A DNA stretch of 64,000 nucleotides from Cliona cf. orientalis (Eukaryota > Porifera > Demospongiae > Clionaida > Clionaidae), in contig OZ005690.1 in the NCBI GenBank assembly GCA_963930775.1, forward strand, positions 6,246,225 through 6,310,224, read 5' to 3'. The translations under genes and the position numbers were made by a program. Below are positions 1 through 11,673 of the stretch, piece after piece. Within the stretch, counting starts at the first letter, position 1. Each line of letters starts with the position of its first letter. The notes under the pieces are model-generated. The model saw only the letters and a program-made list of their open reading frames with translations. It made no database searches and was not told the DNA's origin.

Positions 1-350
1 TTCATTCCCTACAGTGTACTCATAGAAAACACTGCTTTCACACTACTGCCTGCCCATAGAACACACAGCAGGCACACAGCGGCCAGCACGTAGAACATCC
101 ATAGAACACACTGCATTCACATTACCGCCTGCCCATAGAACACACTGCAGGCCCACAACCGCCAGCCTGTAGAACACAATGCAGGAACACAACCGCCAGC
201 CTGTAGAACAACACGCTGTATTCATACCACTGCCTGCCAATAGAATACCCTGCAGGCCCACCACCGACAGCCTGTAGAACACTGCCAGCACACTGCCAAC
301 ATACAACCACCTGCCCGTAGAACACACTCAATACAACCACTGTGACAACA
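1..350. repeat. Degenerate minisatellite-like array
   Basis: Imperfect repetition of a GC-richer motif of the form 'tagaacacactgcaggc' followed by 'ccacaaccgccagcc', recurring about every 30-60 bases. The open frames across it are low-complexity by-products of the repeat rather than genes. The array continues off the left window edge. Confidence 0.7.
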
Positions 351-1908
351 CAAGGTAAGCTTGCCACAGCACAAACGCGATCGCGATCAACCCCATAGGA
401 CACTAGTGTGGTACACGCGCCGCTATGTCGCCAATTTGAGGGAAAAATTTTTTAACTATAATATTGATTACATCACTATCAATACTTGTATTGTATGATC
501 AGCTGATTTTTGGTCACATGACTAAACACTTTGTAAGTTCTGAGTTTGTTGAATCTGTGTCTGAGGTTTTAGGGACCTGCATGTAACTATCTTGAGACTA
601 CCTACACTGCGAAAAGTTTTAGACATCTGCACATGGTCCCTCGGGCTGAATGAGAGCGAATGATACTTGATACTGGGTAGTGTTCAACTCACTGTACTCT
701 CCTTACTCAGTGCTCCCACCATCTACGACATCCTGCAAGGTTATTACTAACTACCTGCCCGTATATAGCATACCGTAAGCACAGCTTGACTACTGCAACC
801 AATTCTGAACAGTCTATAGATGCTCTATGAACTTACTATAACGCTCAATTCAACCTATTATTCCTATAGCTACTTGCTGAAGAGCTCAATTTCAGTTGTT
901 CATTAATTTTATGCACTGTGCCACGGCAAGACTAAAGGCAGTAAAGTAAGCTCTATGCTACTAAAACAACTGATGAAACCAGTCATAGTGTATGACACAG
1001 GTCAGGTAGCTGTCTAATGCTCTAATAAAATTCTGGATATGCAGGCAGGCTACATAATTTGCCTGACACATCAATTAAATTCTATAGCACTATATAGCTA
1101 TCACTGAGCGGCTATCATGGTTAGGAAGAATACACCAACTCCGAGTCTTGTACACATATCTAGCTACCTACCTGCTAGCAGCGTCCCCACGACACTGACT
1201 GAATCGAGGATTGAACGACAGTTGCATAAATACTGTACTGCACCAGCACACCATGATACCACCGACAGCTGTTGGGCATGAATACATTACCCAATAATAC
1301 ACACCAACCGACTTGAACGCAACCACCACCAAAGCATTTGAAGATACTAAATCCTAGCCAGTACATTATGATTCATTGAACGCTGACAATACTGCTCAAA
1401 AACCGGCCATTCAGATACCAAACTCACAGCCTAGGTGCAACAGAGCGTAGATAATAGAAGTGCCACCGAGTCGTAGCCGCCAATGGGGCCGAGGACTATC
1501 AGCCAATGTGCACTTGAGCCGTCACCATGGACAATGAAGTAGAATAGGCTGAGAACTCTGTAGATGCTCCTTTTTCTCGCTCACCATCCGTTGCTAAGTA
1601 GACTGTTCAGACTGCCGTTTGTATTTACCAACACTCCTTTTATATCCCTAAGTACCATAGCAACCTGCTAAATTCCACCAATCACGTTGACCGATTACCA
1701 TCACACCTACCTTTGCTGGCGGCGCTGCGCTAGGCTACCACGCCCCACCCCTTCACAACCAGCTCGGCCTGCCTCCCAGTTAACTTGGTTTAACTGCGTT
1801 AAACCTCATTTTGTCATCTGTTTTTATGCCAAAGCATTTGACGATTACATAACATTGCATAACTTAAGAATGCTACTTACATACGTAGTGACCCTTTACC
1901 ATAATTAT
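351..1908. other. Intergenic stretch, no gene recognised
   Basis: AT-rich sequence read in both directions. The open frames are short (at most 97 codons), lack splice-site context and resemble no family I know. I see no RNA gene and no clear repeat here. Confidence 0.5.
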
Positions 1909-2328
1909 TACGTCCAGAGTCCCAATTCGCAAAAAAGAATTCGGCCTCGCGATGAGGTAATTATGATGAAATTACGATGAAATGATGATGAAACCTATGA
2001 TGAAACCTATGATGTAATTGCTGTGAAACTGTTTCAAAATGTTTAGCGCGCATGAAAGGTTGTTGGGACCCAGAATTCGAACCTAGCGTAGAAGAGATCG
2101 TGGACTATCCGATGATATCCTTATGGCGTTTCTCTCAGTTCGCTTTCTCTAGCGAGCTCGCTTTCAGGGCAGGGGGATTTCCCTATTCAGTCGAGCACAT
2201 GGCAGGTGAAGGTCAACCGGCTCAAGCCGCGCGCCCCAATATTGTACGCGTATACGGAGCATGCGCAGTTTGTCGATGTGTCCTAGTTCGAATTTATGGC
2301 GGCGTATTCGTGAGGGACTCTGGACGTA
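1909..2328. mobile_element. MITE-like unit 1 of a tandem pair
   Basis: Starts with TACGTCCAGAGTCC and ends with the reverse complement GGACTCTGGACGTA, so it has terminal inverted repeats of about 14 bases. The interior has runs of 'atgatgaaa' followed by a GC-richer block. No credible transposase is encoded. An almost identical unit follows 437 bases further on. Confidence 0.7.
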
Positions 2329-2345
2329 GTCTCTAGGTTGTTCAT

Positions 2346-2757
2346 TACGTCCAGAGTCCCAATTAGAAACAAAGAATTCGGCTCTCGCTATGATGAAATT
2401 ATGATGAAATGATGATGAAACCTATGATGAAATATATGATGAAACTTATGATGTAATTCCTGTGAAACTGTTTCAAAATGTTTAGCGCGCATGAAAGGTT
2501 GTTGGGACCCAGAATTCGAACCTAGCGTAGAAGACATCGTGGACTATCGATGAGATATGGCGATTTTCTCGGTTCGCTTTCTTTGGCGAGCTCGCACTCG
2601 GGGGGATTTCCCTATTCAGTCGAGCACATGGCAGGTGAAGGTCAACCGGCTCAAGCCGCGCGCCCCAATATTGTACGCGTATACGGAGCATGCGCAGTTT
2701 GTCGATATGTCCCAGTTCGAATTTATGGCGGTGTATCCATGATGGACTCTGGACGTA
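2346..2757. mobile_element. MITE-like unit 2 of a tandem pair
   Basis: Direct repeat of the preceding unit, with the same inverted ends and the same interior order (atgatgaaa runs, 'gttgggacccagaattcg', 'gagcacatggcaggtgaagg'). Divergence from unit 1 is low, which points to a recent tandem event or to side-by-side insertion. Confidence 0.7.
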
Positions 2758-2774
2758 GTCTCTGAGTTGTTCAT

Positions 2775-3000
2775 TATCTCCCCAGTAGAAATTTACTTTT
2801 CTGTGGTTATGAGGTAATTGTGGTGTAATGTATGATGAAACCTATGGTGTAATCTCTTAGGTAATCTATGAGGTAATTATGAGAAAATCCAGGGCCTCGC
2901 TGGAGCCTTTCTGGGACTTGAAAATCAATAAATATGTAGAGTATCTTACGCGCGTATCCAGCGAATACATTACAAACTGAGCGCTACTTTCTCTGAGAAG
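2775..3000. repeat. Dispersed repeat, inverted copy at 28612-28760
   Basis: The block with 'gtatcttacgcgcgtatcca' (around 2941) and preceding 'gaggtaattatg' motifs recurs in reverse complement at 28612-28760 ('tggatacacgcgtaagatac'). The flanking order is kept, so the two are members of one interspersed family. The 5' part resembles the interior of the units at 1909-2757. Confidence 0.6.
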
Positions 3001-3705
3001 TACTGTTGGTTGAACTTCACGTGTTTCCTTGGCTTACGTAATGCCGTGGATAAATAAAGCTAGCCTTGCGCTATATATAGCACGCATCATTGTTACAAGG
3101 GGCTGGCCCACGCGGCGACTGCAGCAGCGTGACCAACCTGAAATTCTGAAGGAATACTGTGTTGTCGAGTTCGTCTCTGTAATTGAAGCATCGAAACCTG
3201 TCGCTATCAAGGTTGAGAGTCGATCTCAGACGCCATCTCCATGATTTCTGGGGCCAGCATTGATCGATGTGTACGCATTCTATTGACGACCTTTTACCAC
3301 ATGCACCATTACACTGTGCAGCTACTGGTGAGATGGTCAAGGGTTCATTATTATACAAAATGAAGCTATTAGTAAATTGTTTCTTATTATTAGAACTAAT
3401 CTCTTACCTCCAAAGTTTTCTTTGACTCAAAATCAAATACATAAAGCTGTTATAGGACTGGTGCAGGTTTACCTTTCTGTGTGGAAGTCCACCAGAAGCT
3501 AAAAAAGAATCCCATGAGCCTTGGCAAAAGCCACAATGTCATGCACACATCATTTCCTGTGTGAGTGAACCAATCAAAACAACTACATCTACTTCACACC
3601 ACTGGTATCGTCGCATCTTCTCAATCACACTTAGCTTAATGTACTGTCATTATTTATCTATTATATTATAATATCATCATGACAATAGCTGTACAAAATG
3701 ATGGT
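3001..3705. other. Intergenic stretch, no gene recognised
   Basis: The short open frames on both strands overlap each other and show no known family. The right part probably contains the 3' end of the minus-strand gene that stops at 3837. Confidence 0.4.
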
Positions 3706-3711
3706 TTTATT
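3706..3711 (-). promoter_or_regulatory. Candidate polyadenylation signal for the CaRF-like gene
   Basis: AATAAA on the minus strand (TTTATT on plus), about 125 bases downstream of the stop codon at 3837. The hexamer is visible; its use is inferred from position. Confidence 0.35.
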
Positions 3712-3836
3712 ACAAAGGATATAAGCTTAAGCTAAGCCTAAGCACAATATACAGAGCATGAAACGCTTCAGGGAAAAACACGAGAATAACAATAACAGTA
3801 TTGTAGCATAGTGAGTGTGAGTGGGATAAGTGAAAT

Positions 3837-6800
3837 TTATATCTTCATCTTCTTGGATGGTGGACTACTGAACTCAGTGGAAGGAACACCAGCAAGAAAC
3901 ATGGAGAACTGGCCACAGAGTTCTGTCAGCTGTCGACGCAACGTGTTGAGCGCTTTGAGGTTGCTGCAAGCATGACTCTGGTTCTCAATAATCTTGAGCA
4001 TATCTCGGACTTCTGTCTGAGCTTGAGAGACTGCTGAGTCATCGCCAGGCTGTGTTAAGGGAGATGTGAGAGAGAGAGATTTATTCACCACAGCCATAAA
4101 TACTATAGACTACGTAAACGGGATTGGAAACTGCTCACGTGAGCAATATGTTTGCGTACGTGATGGTTACACACTCCGTGCTATGATCGAGGTTGGTGGC
4201 TTTGTCGAGTTCTACGTGCACTGGTATTTTTATATAGTTACAGTGTCAAAAGAGCAATAAGGTTGAGGCTCTTAGATAGAACACTACCAGCAAGTCTTGT
4301 AAGCTACGCAGGTACTGTACTCTCACTGTTATGGCCAAACAAGTTTGCTCTTGTTTTTTGCTGTCTTTGGCGAGAGCTCGCCAATACAAAACAATGGGAA
4401 AATGCTTTGTGGAACTCTACCTCGAACTGTGTATGGGCCACAGCCACAAAATGGTGCCAAGGGCAAAGCCACAGGCACCAGTAAACAGTTTTTGAAGAAT
4501 GCGCTGTCTTCTGTGAGCGAGCAGGCCGTGAAAAGGGCCAAAAATCAGCCACTTTTGCTTCTTGGACTTTGTGGGACTGTAGCGTAGAGCAGAGAGACTT
4601 CGGAAATTCAACTTTGCTGGCCAAGGTTAGAGTATCCCATTTACTAGTCTACAGATCTATGACACAACACAGCTCACAATCATAGGATTGGGGTACAAGT
4701 AGGTTAAAATCTTGTAAGTTTTCATACATGCACAATGTACAATGTCATGCATGTACCTCGAGTGTTGAAGTGTTTCGTGCCGGTTGCCTGGACATAGTAG
4801 AGAGTGCCACATTGGAGACTGCACTCCCAACTCCACTCCTCTTCACCTGAGACACAGCTGGTGTGGACGTGTTGGACATTGTGATCTGGCTACCTATAGA
4901 TGTGACTCCGAGTTGAACCTGGCTGGCGATGGGTGACTCAGTCTGTATGCCACTGCTGGTTTGGCTCAGCTGGTCCATGTCCCGGCTGGCGGTCTGGATC
5001 TGGCTATCACTGCTCAGATGCTCCAGGGTAGCAGCTCCATCACTACCACTACCTGGAATCACCAATTAGATATTGTTGTACTATGAACAAGCAATCGAAA
5101 AAAACAACAGCACGTTTCATTATCAGCAAGACGTGATATTGTACTTTAGGCTATTTGTATTCAGTGTGATGATAATTTAAGGGCAACTATTGAGGGCAGA
5201 TGACACAATGGGGGTGATTAAAGTTTAACTGAAAGTGTGGCGACAATTTAAGGATTTGAGATGCCGAGAGATTTCAAAGAATATGCGGCATGATACATGT
5301 AGCATCAAGCATTGAAGGCAATGATTTTATCACATAGACCTGTACATTAACATATCTATGGTGTATTGAATCTACATAATAATATGCAACATTATTGTAC
5401 AGTATAATACTTACCATCATCCATGATGATGCTGTAAACATTGGTAAGAGTTTCAGCAGAAGAGGTGACCGGCAACTTGGAGATGGTGTTGCTGGTTGCC
5501 GGGGAAACCATGGTGCTGATGGTACTGGTCAGTGATTGGTCCATTCCAGTCAATCCTCCGATAGTCGCCTTCAAAGCACTCTCTTGATCGATGACCTACA
5601 GTGACAAAAATTTAATTATTGCCTAAATTTTATGACTTGTAAGGCTAGGGACTATACAATGTAGTTAACACATACAAACATAAGAATATCCGAATAAGCA
5701 CCCATGGACACTTAAATGTAACTAGCAAAAATTTATGGGCACTTAGTATAATACATTGCAGCTAGGGTGAACTGTTACATGTTCTGAGCTAAGATATTAT
5801 TAATGCTGTACCTGGCCTGTGTTGTAGAGCCAGTAGACATGTCGAAAGATATCAAACTCGGACGGAAAGAACGTGGAATCACTTGCATCAGCGGCAAAAT
5901 TCACGTTTGCAAAGTTCCTAATGTGCTCCTGAAGTTGCAGTATGTCAGTAATACCAGTGCTGAGCTGGGTGATGATCTCATCAGAAATAGCCTGCGCTAT
6001 GGTTGGGGCTGCCTCAATCTCAGGCACCGAGTGACCAGAGTGCGCCATAGGCGTCGGCAAAAGAAAGTAGTACCTCTCGCTCGGCTTGGCTATCCCTGCG
6101 ATAATCTTCTGAATGAGCTCATCGAGGAGTTGCTTACGTGATCGCCTCACAGCTGCTATCCCCTGTTGGCCCATGTCAGTAAACTCGGCACTTGGGTAGC
6201 GCAGAACTTTACGGATGGTTATCTTTGCCTCACAGCCAGTCTTCATGCGGTAGTCAACAGGAATAACATCACCAGAGGGGAGAGTGATGTTATCCATTTT
6301 TTTGCGACGGCCACCGTAACGCACACAGGGGAGGTCCGTCCCGTGACCTACGGACATGAATGGGACACCATCGTAGGGGATACTCGGCTCCCCGGCATTC
6401 ATCTGCCAGAAGAGACGTGGTCTCGAAGAGGGGGACATGAACCGGGTCTGAAGCAAGCCGTCTTCGATGGTTTTGATGGTAGAGGCCAAGCTTTGGGCGT
6501 TGGAGAAGCCAGTCGCTGTGATGGTGCGATAATTGTCGAGAAGCTGCATGAGGTCTTGGCTGGAGTCAACGTAGCCAGACACGTACTTGCCATTGTGGGT
6601 GAATCGAAGGCCATGGATGAGGCTAGTCCAGTCACCAACCTGATTGCCAGACACTTGCTCTGGTGTGCTGATGAAAGTCTGACTAGCATTGTTTGAAGTC
6701 ACTGTAATGGTGTTACTAAATCATGTGTGTGTTAGGGAGAGAGAAAGTGAGGGGAAGGGGAAAGAGAGAGAGGGTGGGTGAGGGATGAGTCAACTCATAC

Positions 6801-6958
6801 TCGGCATGAAGCTAAAACTTCTGCTCTATAATCTATTCATGCATGCTGTATGTCCCTCACACTGGCACCTAGCGATCGTCTTCATATACAAAGCCCAAAG
6901 GACATAGGACCGAACACATGCTTTATACACACACGACTTCAACACACAGGTACGTACT
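3837..6958 (-). CDS. CaRF/ALS2CR8-domain-like transcription factor, five exons
   Basis: Minus-strand coding exons 6701-5812, 5595-5415, 5052-4757 and 4049-3837 are linked by consensus sites (GTACAG, GTAAGT and GTACAT donors; TGTAG, CCAG and ACACAG acceptors) and all three junctions keep phase, giving about 526 residues. No in-frame ATG precedes the first coding exon, which opens with TG; an upstream exon ending in A at 6958 (donor GTACGT) would create ATG across the junction. Residues 94-170 hold the recognisable domain: 'RPRLFWQ', 'IPYDGVPFMSVGHGTDLPC', 'YGGRRKK', then 'GCEAKITIRKVLRYP', the pattern of calcium-responsive transcription factor (ALS2CR8) DNA-binding domains, with cysteines 126 and 157 kept. 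The rest is Ser/Thr/Gln-rich, as in transactivation regions, with a short helical C-terminus. It is divergent to the ANAPC5 gene. The family call is from memory of the motif; the exon chain is strong. Confidence 0.6.
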
Positions 6959-7394
6959 AGATCTATAGCTTTAAGTAAAATCCCGCCATTTTTTAACAAC
7001 ATGGCAGCCGGCCCGCCTCGGGCGCTAACGTAACGATTGTTCACCTTGGCTCTTTGTCAATATCAGCGCGACTAGAACCACTGATTAAATACGTGGTGAT
7101 TTGGAGCCTAGTGGGACATGTAGTACCTGGTCTCAATCTCTTGAGCTGGGCTGCTGGATTCCATTCTTTGCCTGCCTTTTTCGAACTTTCCAGACCAAAT
7201 CTGTAAACAGCTACGTAAACGTCTCGTTTGCGGAAATATTGCTCCGTAATACTCTCGCGTTATTCCGTATACTTATGTATAATTTCGAGAATCCGAAGAT
7301 ATACGGCCCGATTTGGGGTGCGGAACCGGAAACATCATTTGTGGTACGCGGATATGGATGTCTGTGAGTGCGCACGCCCAAAAAACTCAATGCC
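6959..7394. promoter_or_regulatory. Candidate bidirectional promoter region
   Basis: The gap between the 5' exon of the minus-strand CaRF-like gene (upstream of 6958) and the ANAPC5 start at 7395 is under 450 bases and is richer in CpG than its surroundings. Head-to-head spacing like this is usual for shared promoters in compact animal genomes. No TATA box or specific factor site was identified. Confidence 0.4.
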
Positions 7395-7562
7395 ATGAAT
7401 TTCAGTCTTGACTGCACGGAGAAGAAAAGCCCGCCATTACCGCGAATCGTCCCTCTGCTGGTGCTGGTTAAGGAATGGAGCGAGATGGGAGGTGATGCAT
7501 TTGACCAGGTTGACGTTGTACTGTTGGTACTTCAAGGAATCCGAGCTATTGGCGAGGGAAAG
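7395..7562 (+). CDS. ANAPC5: ANAPC5, first coding exon (candidate)
   Basis: Opens with ATG at 7395 and encodes 'PRIVPLLVLVKEWSE' and 'DQVDVVLLVLQG', which line up with the vertebrate APC5 N-terminus ('YKIAVLVLLNEMSR' and 'LNQLLLPLLQG'). APC5 is a TPR-type scaffold subunit of the anaphase-promoting complex, the ubiquitin ligase that drives mitotic exit. The start gives a shorter N-terminus than in vertebrates. The donor is uncertain: AAG|GTTGGT at 7562 keeps phase with the next exon but is a weak site, and the frame stays open to 7691. Confidence 0.6.
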
Positions 7563-7691
7563 GTTGGTGCGCTATATTTAGAACTTGTCGTTCTCCGGGA
7601 TGCCACGTGGCACAATGATTTAGCAGCCGTGAAAAATTTTGCGTGTATTGAACTTACAAGGCGTGTTGATATGTGTAATTTAATACCATAG

Positions 7692-8195
7692 ACACTAGAA
7701 ATAATTGTGAACGGGCCTAACTCATAATAAAGTAGGGTAGGGTATTATCGGAAGGAGGCAGTTACGTATTTAATATCTATCACCATTTGCCATGAGGTAG
7801 GGGCCATGTAAGTACTAGCTATATCTCATTTCTTGTGGTGTGCATCCACACAAGCTGCACAACGCTGCTCTAAGCAGTTGCAACCTTTTTGTATTTTTTC
7901 AAGAAGCTGTTTTTTTCATTGTAGCTGAGGTTTATAAATATTATTACCGGCATCAATTTTTGATGAATTATTTTTTTCATTTGGTATGTGCATACTACAA
8001 TGTATGAGGAATTTTTAGAATTTTTCCCGGAATTTTTTGACCTTATTATAAGCATAAACCAGATATTTTATGTAAAGAACTTTCAGAGGTAGTTTCTGGA
8101 CAATGCATATAATATTATTGCATTACTTTGTGTATTATTTCACAATTTTGGGGGGAATCTTCAAATCTAAAGGCACGATGTAAGAAGGATATTGT
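7692..8195. other. Intron of ANAPC5, no feature recognised
   Basis: AT-rich sequence with short homopolymer runs. I see no gene and no clear repeat. Confidence 0.4.
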
Positions 8196-8690
8196 TAACC
8201 CTCGGCGCATGCGCCGCAGGGTTACGGTACTCGTTCTGTGTGTCTGTGTGTCTGTCTGTTACCAGGCTAGTTGCTACATACCTTATTTATACGTTGAAAG
8301 CGAGGTGTCATTAGGCTTCTCGTGGCGATTTTAACAAATGAAACGTGTAGAATTCGTTGAAAACGCTTTGTTCAAAAGTTACAGCGACATTTGCTGATCA
8401 CCTCTGCCTTCTTCGCTTCTTGACAAACTCTCGATGGACAAAAGTGACAGCGATGGCTTCTTTTCCAATAGACTAGGATGTAGGACTAACGATAGGTCTT
8501 ATAACTCGATTGACTCATCACTGATCACAGTAGACTCTGAACGCTTCTTGGCTTTCTTGTGTAGCGCTGCTGATCACGCACGTGATGATCATGCTACATA
8601 TTACGTAATCCCTTGCCCCAGGGATGGGGAATTTACCTTAGTGTGGAAATCAGCACAGAACTACCAAGAGTACATAGTGTCACCATGACG
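8196..8690 (+). repeat. Dispersed element with palindromic end, copy 1
   Basis: Begins with a near-perfect palindrome, TTAACCCTCGGCGCATGC then GCCGCAGGGTTA, followed by 'gtgtgtctgtgtgtctgtctg'-type sequence and, near 8434, a short frame beginning MDKSDSDGFF. The same order occurs inverted at 12488-11950, with clear but diverged similarity. It is best read as a non-autonomous mobile element; the 84-codon frame inside it is not a proven gene. Confidence 0.6.
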
Positions 8691-10775
8691 TTAGTACTAG
8701 ACCTCAAGTAGTAGCCTTGGTTAACACTAATGTGGCTTAAGTGAGTGTTATGTAAACTTGTATGTCTAGCATAGTGCACCGACCAGTAGTAGGTGGGGAT
8801 TGGTGTGCCTTTGATTACAGGAGCTTCCCCCAGGGGTGGGATAATTATTGATAAAAGTAGTGGTCAAATCCCCACTCTATCCCCACATATGTCCGCTCTA
8901 TACATTGCATGGTATAGCGCATACTGGCATGTATATAGATCTTTTCTCATTTCAGCATAATGATATTACATCAAAGCATAATTATAGGCTTATTCAGTGA
9001 CCAGTTTAAAACAAATTCATGAAAGCCGAGGGTTTCGCACTATTAGTGCTTCATTCATAATGTATTTGATGCCATTTATGTGTCATATATTGATAACAGC
9101 AGCCGCGATTTTTTATGTGTTGTTTTTCACCTTCGTCGGGTAATGGTCGACACTGTCTGTTCTCTACCTCTGGAACCAGTGGTACTTTGTGTGCATGCCC
9201 TGCACGAATGGAAGTACGTGGGGCCACGGTTAAGGGCTCGTTTAGTAGGTAATGTCTGGGCCTATCTGTGGTTGCATACTCGCGATCTAGTGCTGCTCTT
9301 TTATCTGTGATATAAGGCTGTCTGAAGTATGCCAACCCTACTCTATACGTACTCGTATTGAATGCCCTTGTGCTGAAATAAAACTAGTTGTATCTAATAC
9401 TAGTTTCGCTTCGTGTATAGACATTGCTCAGCTCAAATAAGCTGAAGTTATCTAAAGAAGTGAAAATGTATTTAAATTATGTATGGACCACGTGCATTGG
9501 GGGTGTGTCTTGCGCTAACGGTTTCATCTTAAAGACGCTGGTGACAGCATTAAAGCTTAGAGTTAGCGAATAGCTAATCCTCAAGATGATCATTTTGAAC
9601 ATTGCAACAAAGGACTTTCTCTGTAGCCATGTACTTTCTGTGAGTGTCATAAAATAGAAGTTCATGTTTCTGCTACTGAAAAGAAATTAGTGTCAAATTG
9701 TACGAAGAAAGGCGAAGTTTTAACGTCAGCGCACAATTTGATGGTCTGTTAAACGAAATCAACACAACCATGGAGCTGTGACTACCATGGTTCTTCGTGA
9801 ATGTGGCTGACCATGTTTGACATCATTAGAGCCAGTGATGGAGCTTGATACACCATGGTGAGCAAGAACAAATTTTTAGAGGGCACGTAAAAAGTAGCCC
9901 TACTATCTCAGCCGAGCACGAGTAGGGGACCTCGCTTTACTCAGAACTATAATTCATAAATAATTTTTTATTTTATTTTTCATGTTAAATTTGCTCAAAA
10001 TGAAAATTTTATGATCAAAAATAGTTCACCTGTACCGTATTAGTGTCTAATTAACACATCACTAAAATGGAATACTGACCTCGAGTGGTGCATAATTAGA
10101 GTAAAAAAAATTAACATTCTACATTAGCGCTGTATTCCATCTACACGTTGATAGGTACATTGGTAGTTACTGGGTATTGTACATGTACCTGTACTGGGAG
10201 CATTCCTGATTGCATTCAGGGTGTGTCACTTTAACCTTGCCAAAGCGTGACACTTGCACCAACAAAATCTGCTGTGATGGTACAGGATTACTTGTTTATA
10301 ACTAAAGCTCATGAACACATACCCTACGTGCCATGGCAATATCACCCATGGCCATACCTCTTCTTAAAAGGCCTCTATTCTTTAAAGTTTAATCTCTTGC
10401 TACTCACGAACGTTTTCGTTCTCTTCTGAGATCCATGATCACAAAATTTATTTTGTGCTAGAAGCATGCTGTAGAGAAGCTCGAGCATGCGCAATAGACT
10501 TCATGAGGTACTAGGTGGGCATGTCAATATAGGCGTGTCCAACATACTCGTACGATTTGTAGCTTCCCTGGGTATTACCTAGGGTTGGTTAAGAATGAGA
10601 CAGAAAGCTTTTTTGCTGTCTTACACCATTTTATCCCATTCCACTTTCGCTTAAATGTTGAAATTTGCTGATTTTTATGCTGACAGACGATAAACCGATT
10701 GCTTTACCCCTTGCTGCGCATGCGCGCACACAGGATAAATATGATAATTGATATTAATTCTCAATGCAATATTAG
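8691..10775. other. ANAPC5 intron, no gene recognised
   Basis: Opposed short frames near 9050-9335 overlap each other and look like chance. The stretch 9890-10120 is very AT-rich. No element with readable ends was found. Confidence 0.4.
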
Positions 10776-10849
10776 GCTATGCCAGTGTGTGACATAAAGC
10801 AAGGCCTAGAAGAGGTATCGGCACCATTGGCAGCAAAGTATAATGAAAG
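10776..10849 (+). CDS. ANAPC5: ANAPC5, second coding exon (candidate)
   Basis: A 74-base exon after acceptor ATATTAG with a GC donor (AAAG|GCAAGT). It encodes 'DIKQGLEEVSAPLAAKYNE', which fits the APC5 segment around 'LYKLIEESCPQLANSVQ'. It enters in phase 0 and leaves two bases that combine with the next exon to continue the frame. The GC-AG intron is a minority splice type, so this exon is a little less certain than its neighbours. Confidence 0.55.
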
Positions 10850-11113
10850 GCAAGTGCTAGTCTAAACTTTGTCCTTATTGGAGAAACAGTGCATTTGTAT
10901 GTTGGTGAAGCTGATTGCATGCAAACTACATTTTTACCCTATACCAAGCTAATGTGCGTATACATGTAGCTATGTAAGATTTATTTTTGTGTTTGCTGTT
11001 ACACTGTAGCTACAAGAATAACATAAAAGAATTAATACCTTTAATGTATTAGTGGTTAATTTATCCACTTGATTGATGAGTAAATATTGTGTGTTCATGC
11101 TATTTTCTTACAG

Positions 11114-11241
11114 CCTTCAAAATATTAGCTCAGACTTGACGTTGTTTATGGACCTCTTTGATAGCCTCTCTAAACTAACAAAATCATCGGATGAAAACGT
11201 ACCTCCATTCCTTGATAGTGACTATAAGCACAGCGTTCTTG
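11114..11241 (+). CDS. ANAPC5: ANAPC5, third coding exon
   Basis: A 128-base exon with a strong acceptor (TTTTCTTACAG) and donor (G|GTAAGC). It encodes 'SSDLTLFMDLFDSLSKL' and ends in 'YKHSVLG', matching the APC5 region 'GELKDMEQFFDDLSDS' ... 'HKTSVVG'. The phase (one base left over) is exactly what the exon at 36296 needs. A MITE starts 28 bases after the donor, yet the donor itself is intact. Confidence 0.75.
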
Positions 11242-11269
11242 GTAAGCTAGCATAATATTATATGTGACA

Positions 11270-11673
11270 GGATATGAGAAAAGGGACCACTTCGCTCATT
11301 TCCTGAATTTTCATTTTAAAATGCTTATATCTCTGGAACCATAGCAGCTATGAACTTCACACCTGGCATGAATATTCTTACATCATCCTGCTACACTTGC
11401 TGCAAATTGCGAGCCCCGCCCACATCTGGTGTGGCGGGCGAGCGGCTGAGTCGATCGCGTTCGAAAATTGCTGTTTTATGCCTCACTCTGGCGGCTAATC
11501 GCTCGGGACAGGAGGCTTGCTGTATCTTCTAACGTTGGATCTGTGAAGTAGAAGGCCCAAACTGCTTATAAACCAAGTTGGAAGTCTGGGGCTCTCGAGG
11601 CCTTGAAATTGTGTCAGTTTGAAAAATGGCAAAAAAATGCGTTTTGCGTGAAGTGGTCCCTTTTCTCATATCC
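11270..11673. mobile_element. MITE with perfect 23-base inverted ends (family M1)
   Basis: The left end GGATATGAGAAAAGGGACCA (continuing CTT) is repeated as an exact reverse complement at 11651-11673. Imperfect similarity extends outward ('atatgtgacag' against 'catatgaggta'). It is 404 bases long and encodes nothing credible. A second member of the family is at 50611-51028. Confidence 0.85.

Noticed and set aside
4263-4624. Overlapping frames on both strands around 4.3-4.6 kb
   Set aside because: They lie inside an intron of the CaRF-like gene (between 4757 and 4049), contradict each other and show no known motif.
6166-6696. 176-codon plus-strand frame
   Set aside because: Antisense to the large exon of the CaRF-like gene, which has splice sites and a recognisable domain on the minus strand.
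9051-9335. Opposed frames of 94 and 76 codons
   Set aside because: Mutually overlapping, no similarity, no splice sites; likely chance in a stop-poor patch.
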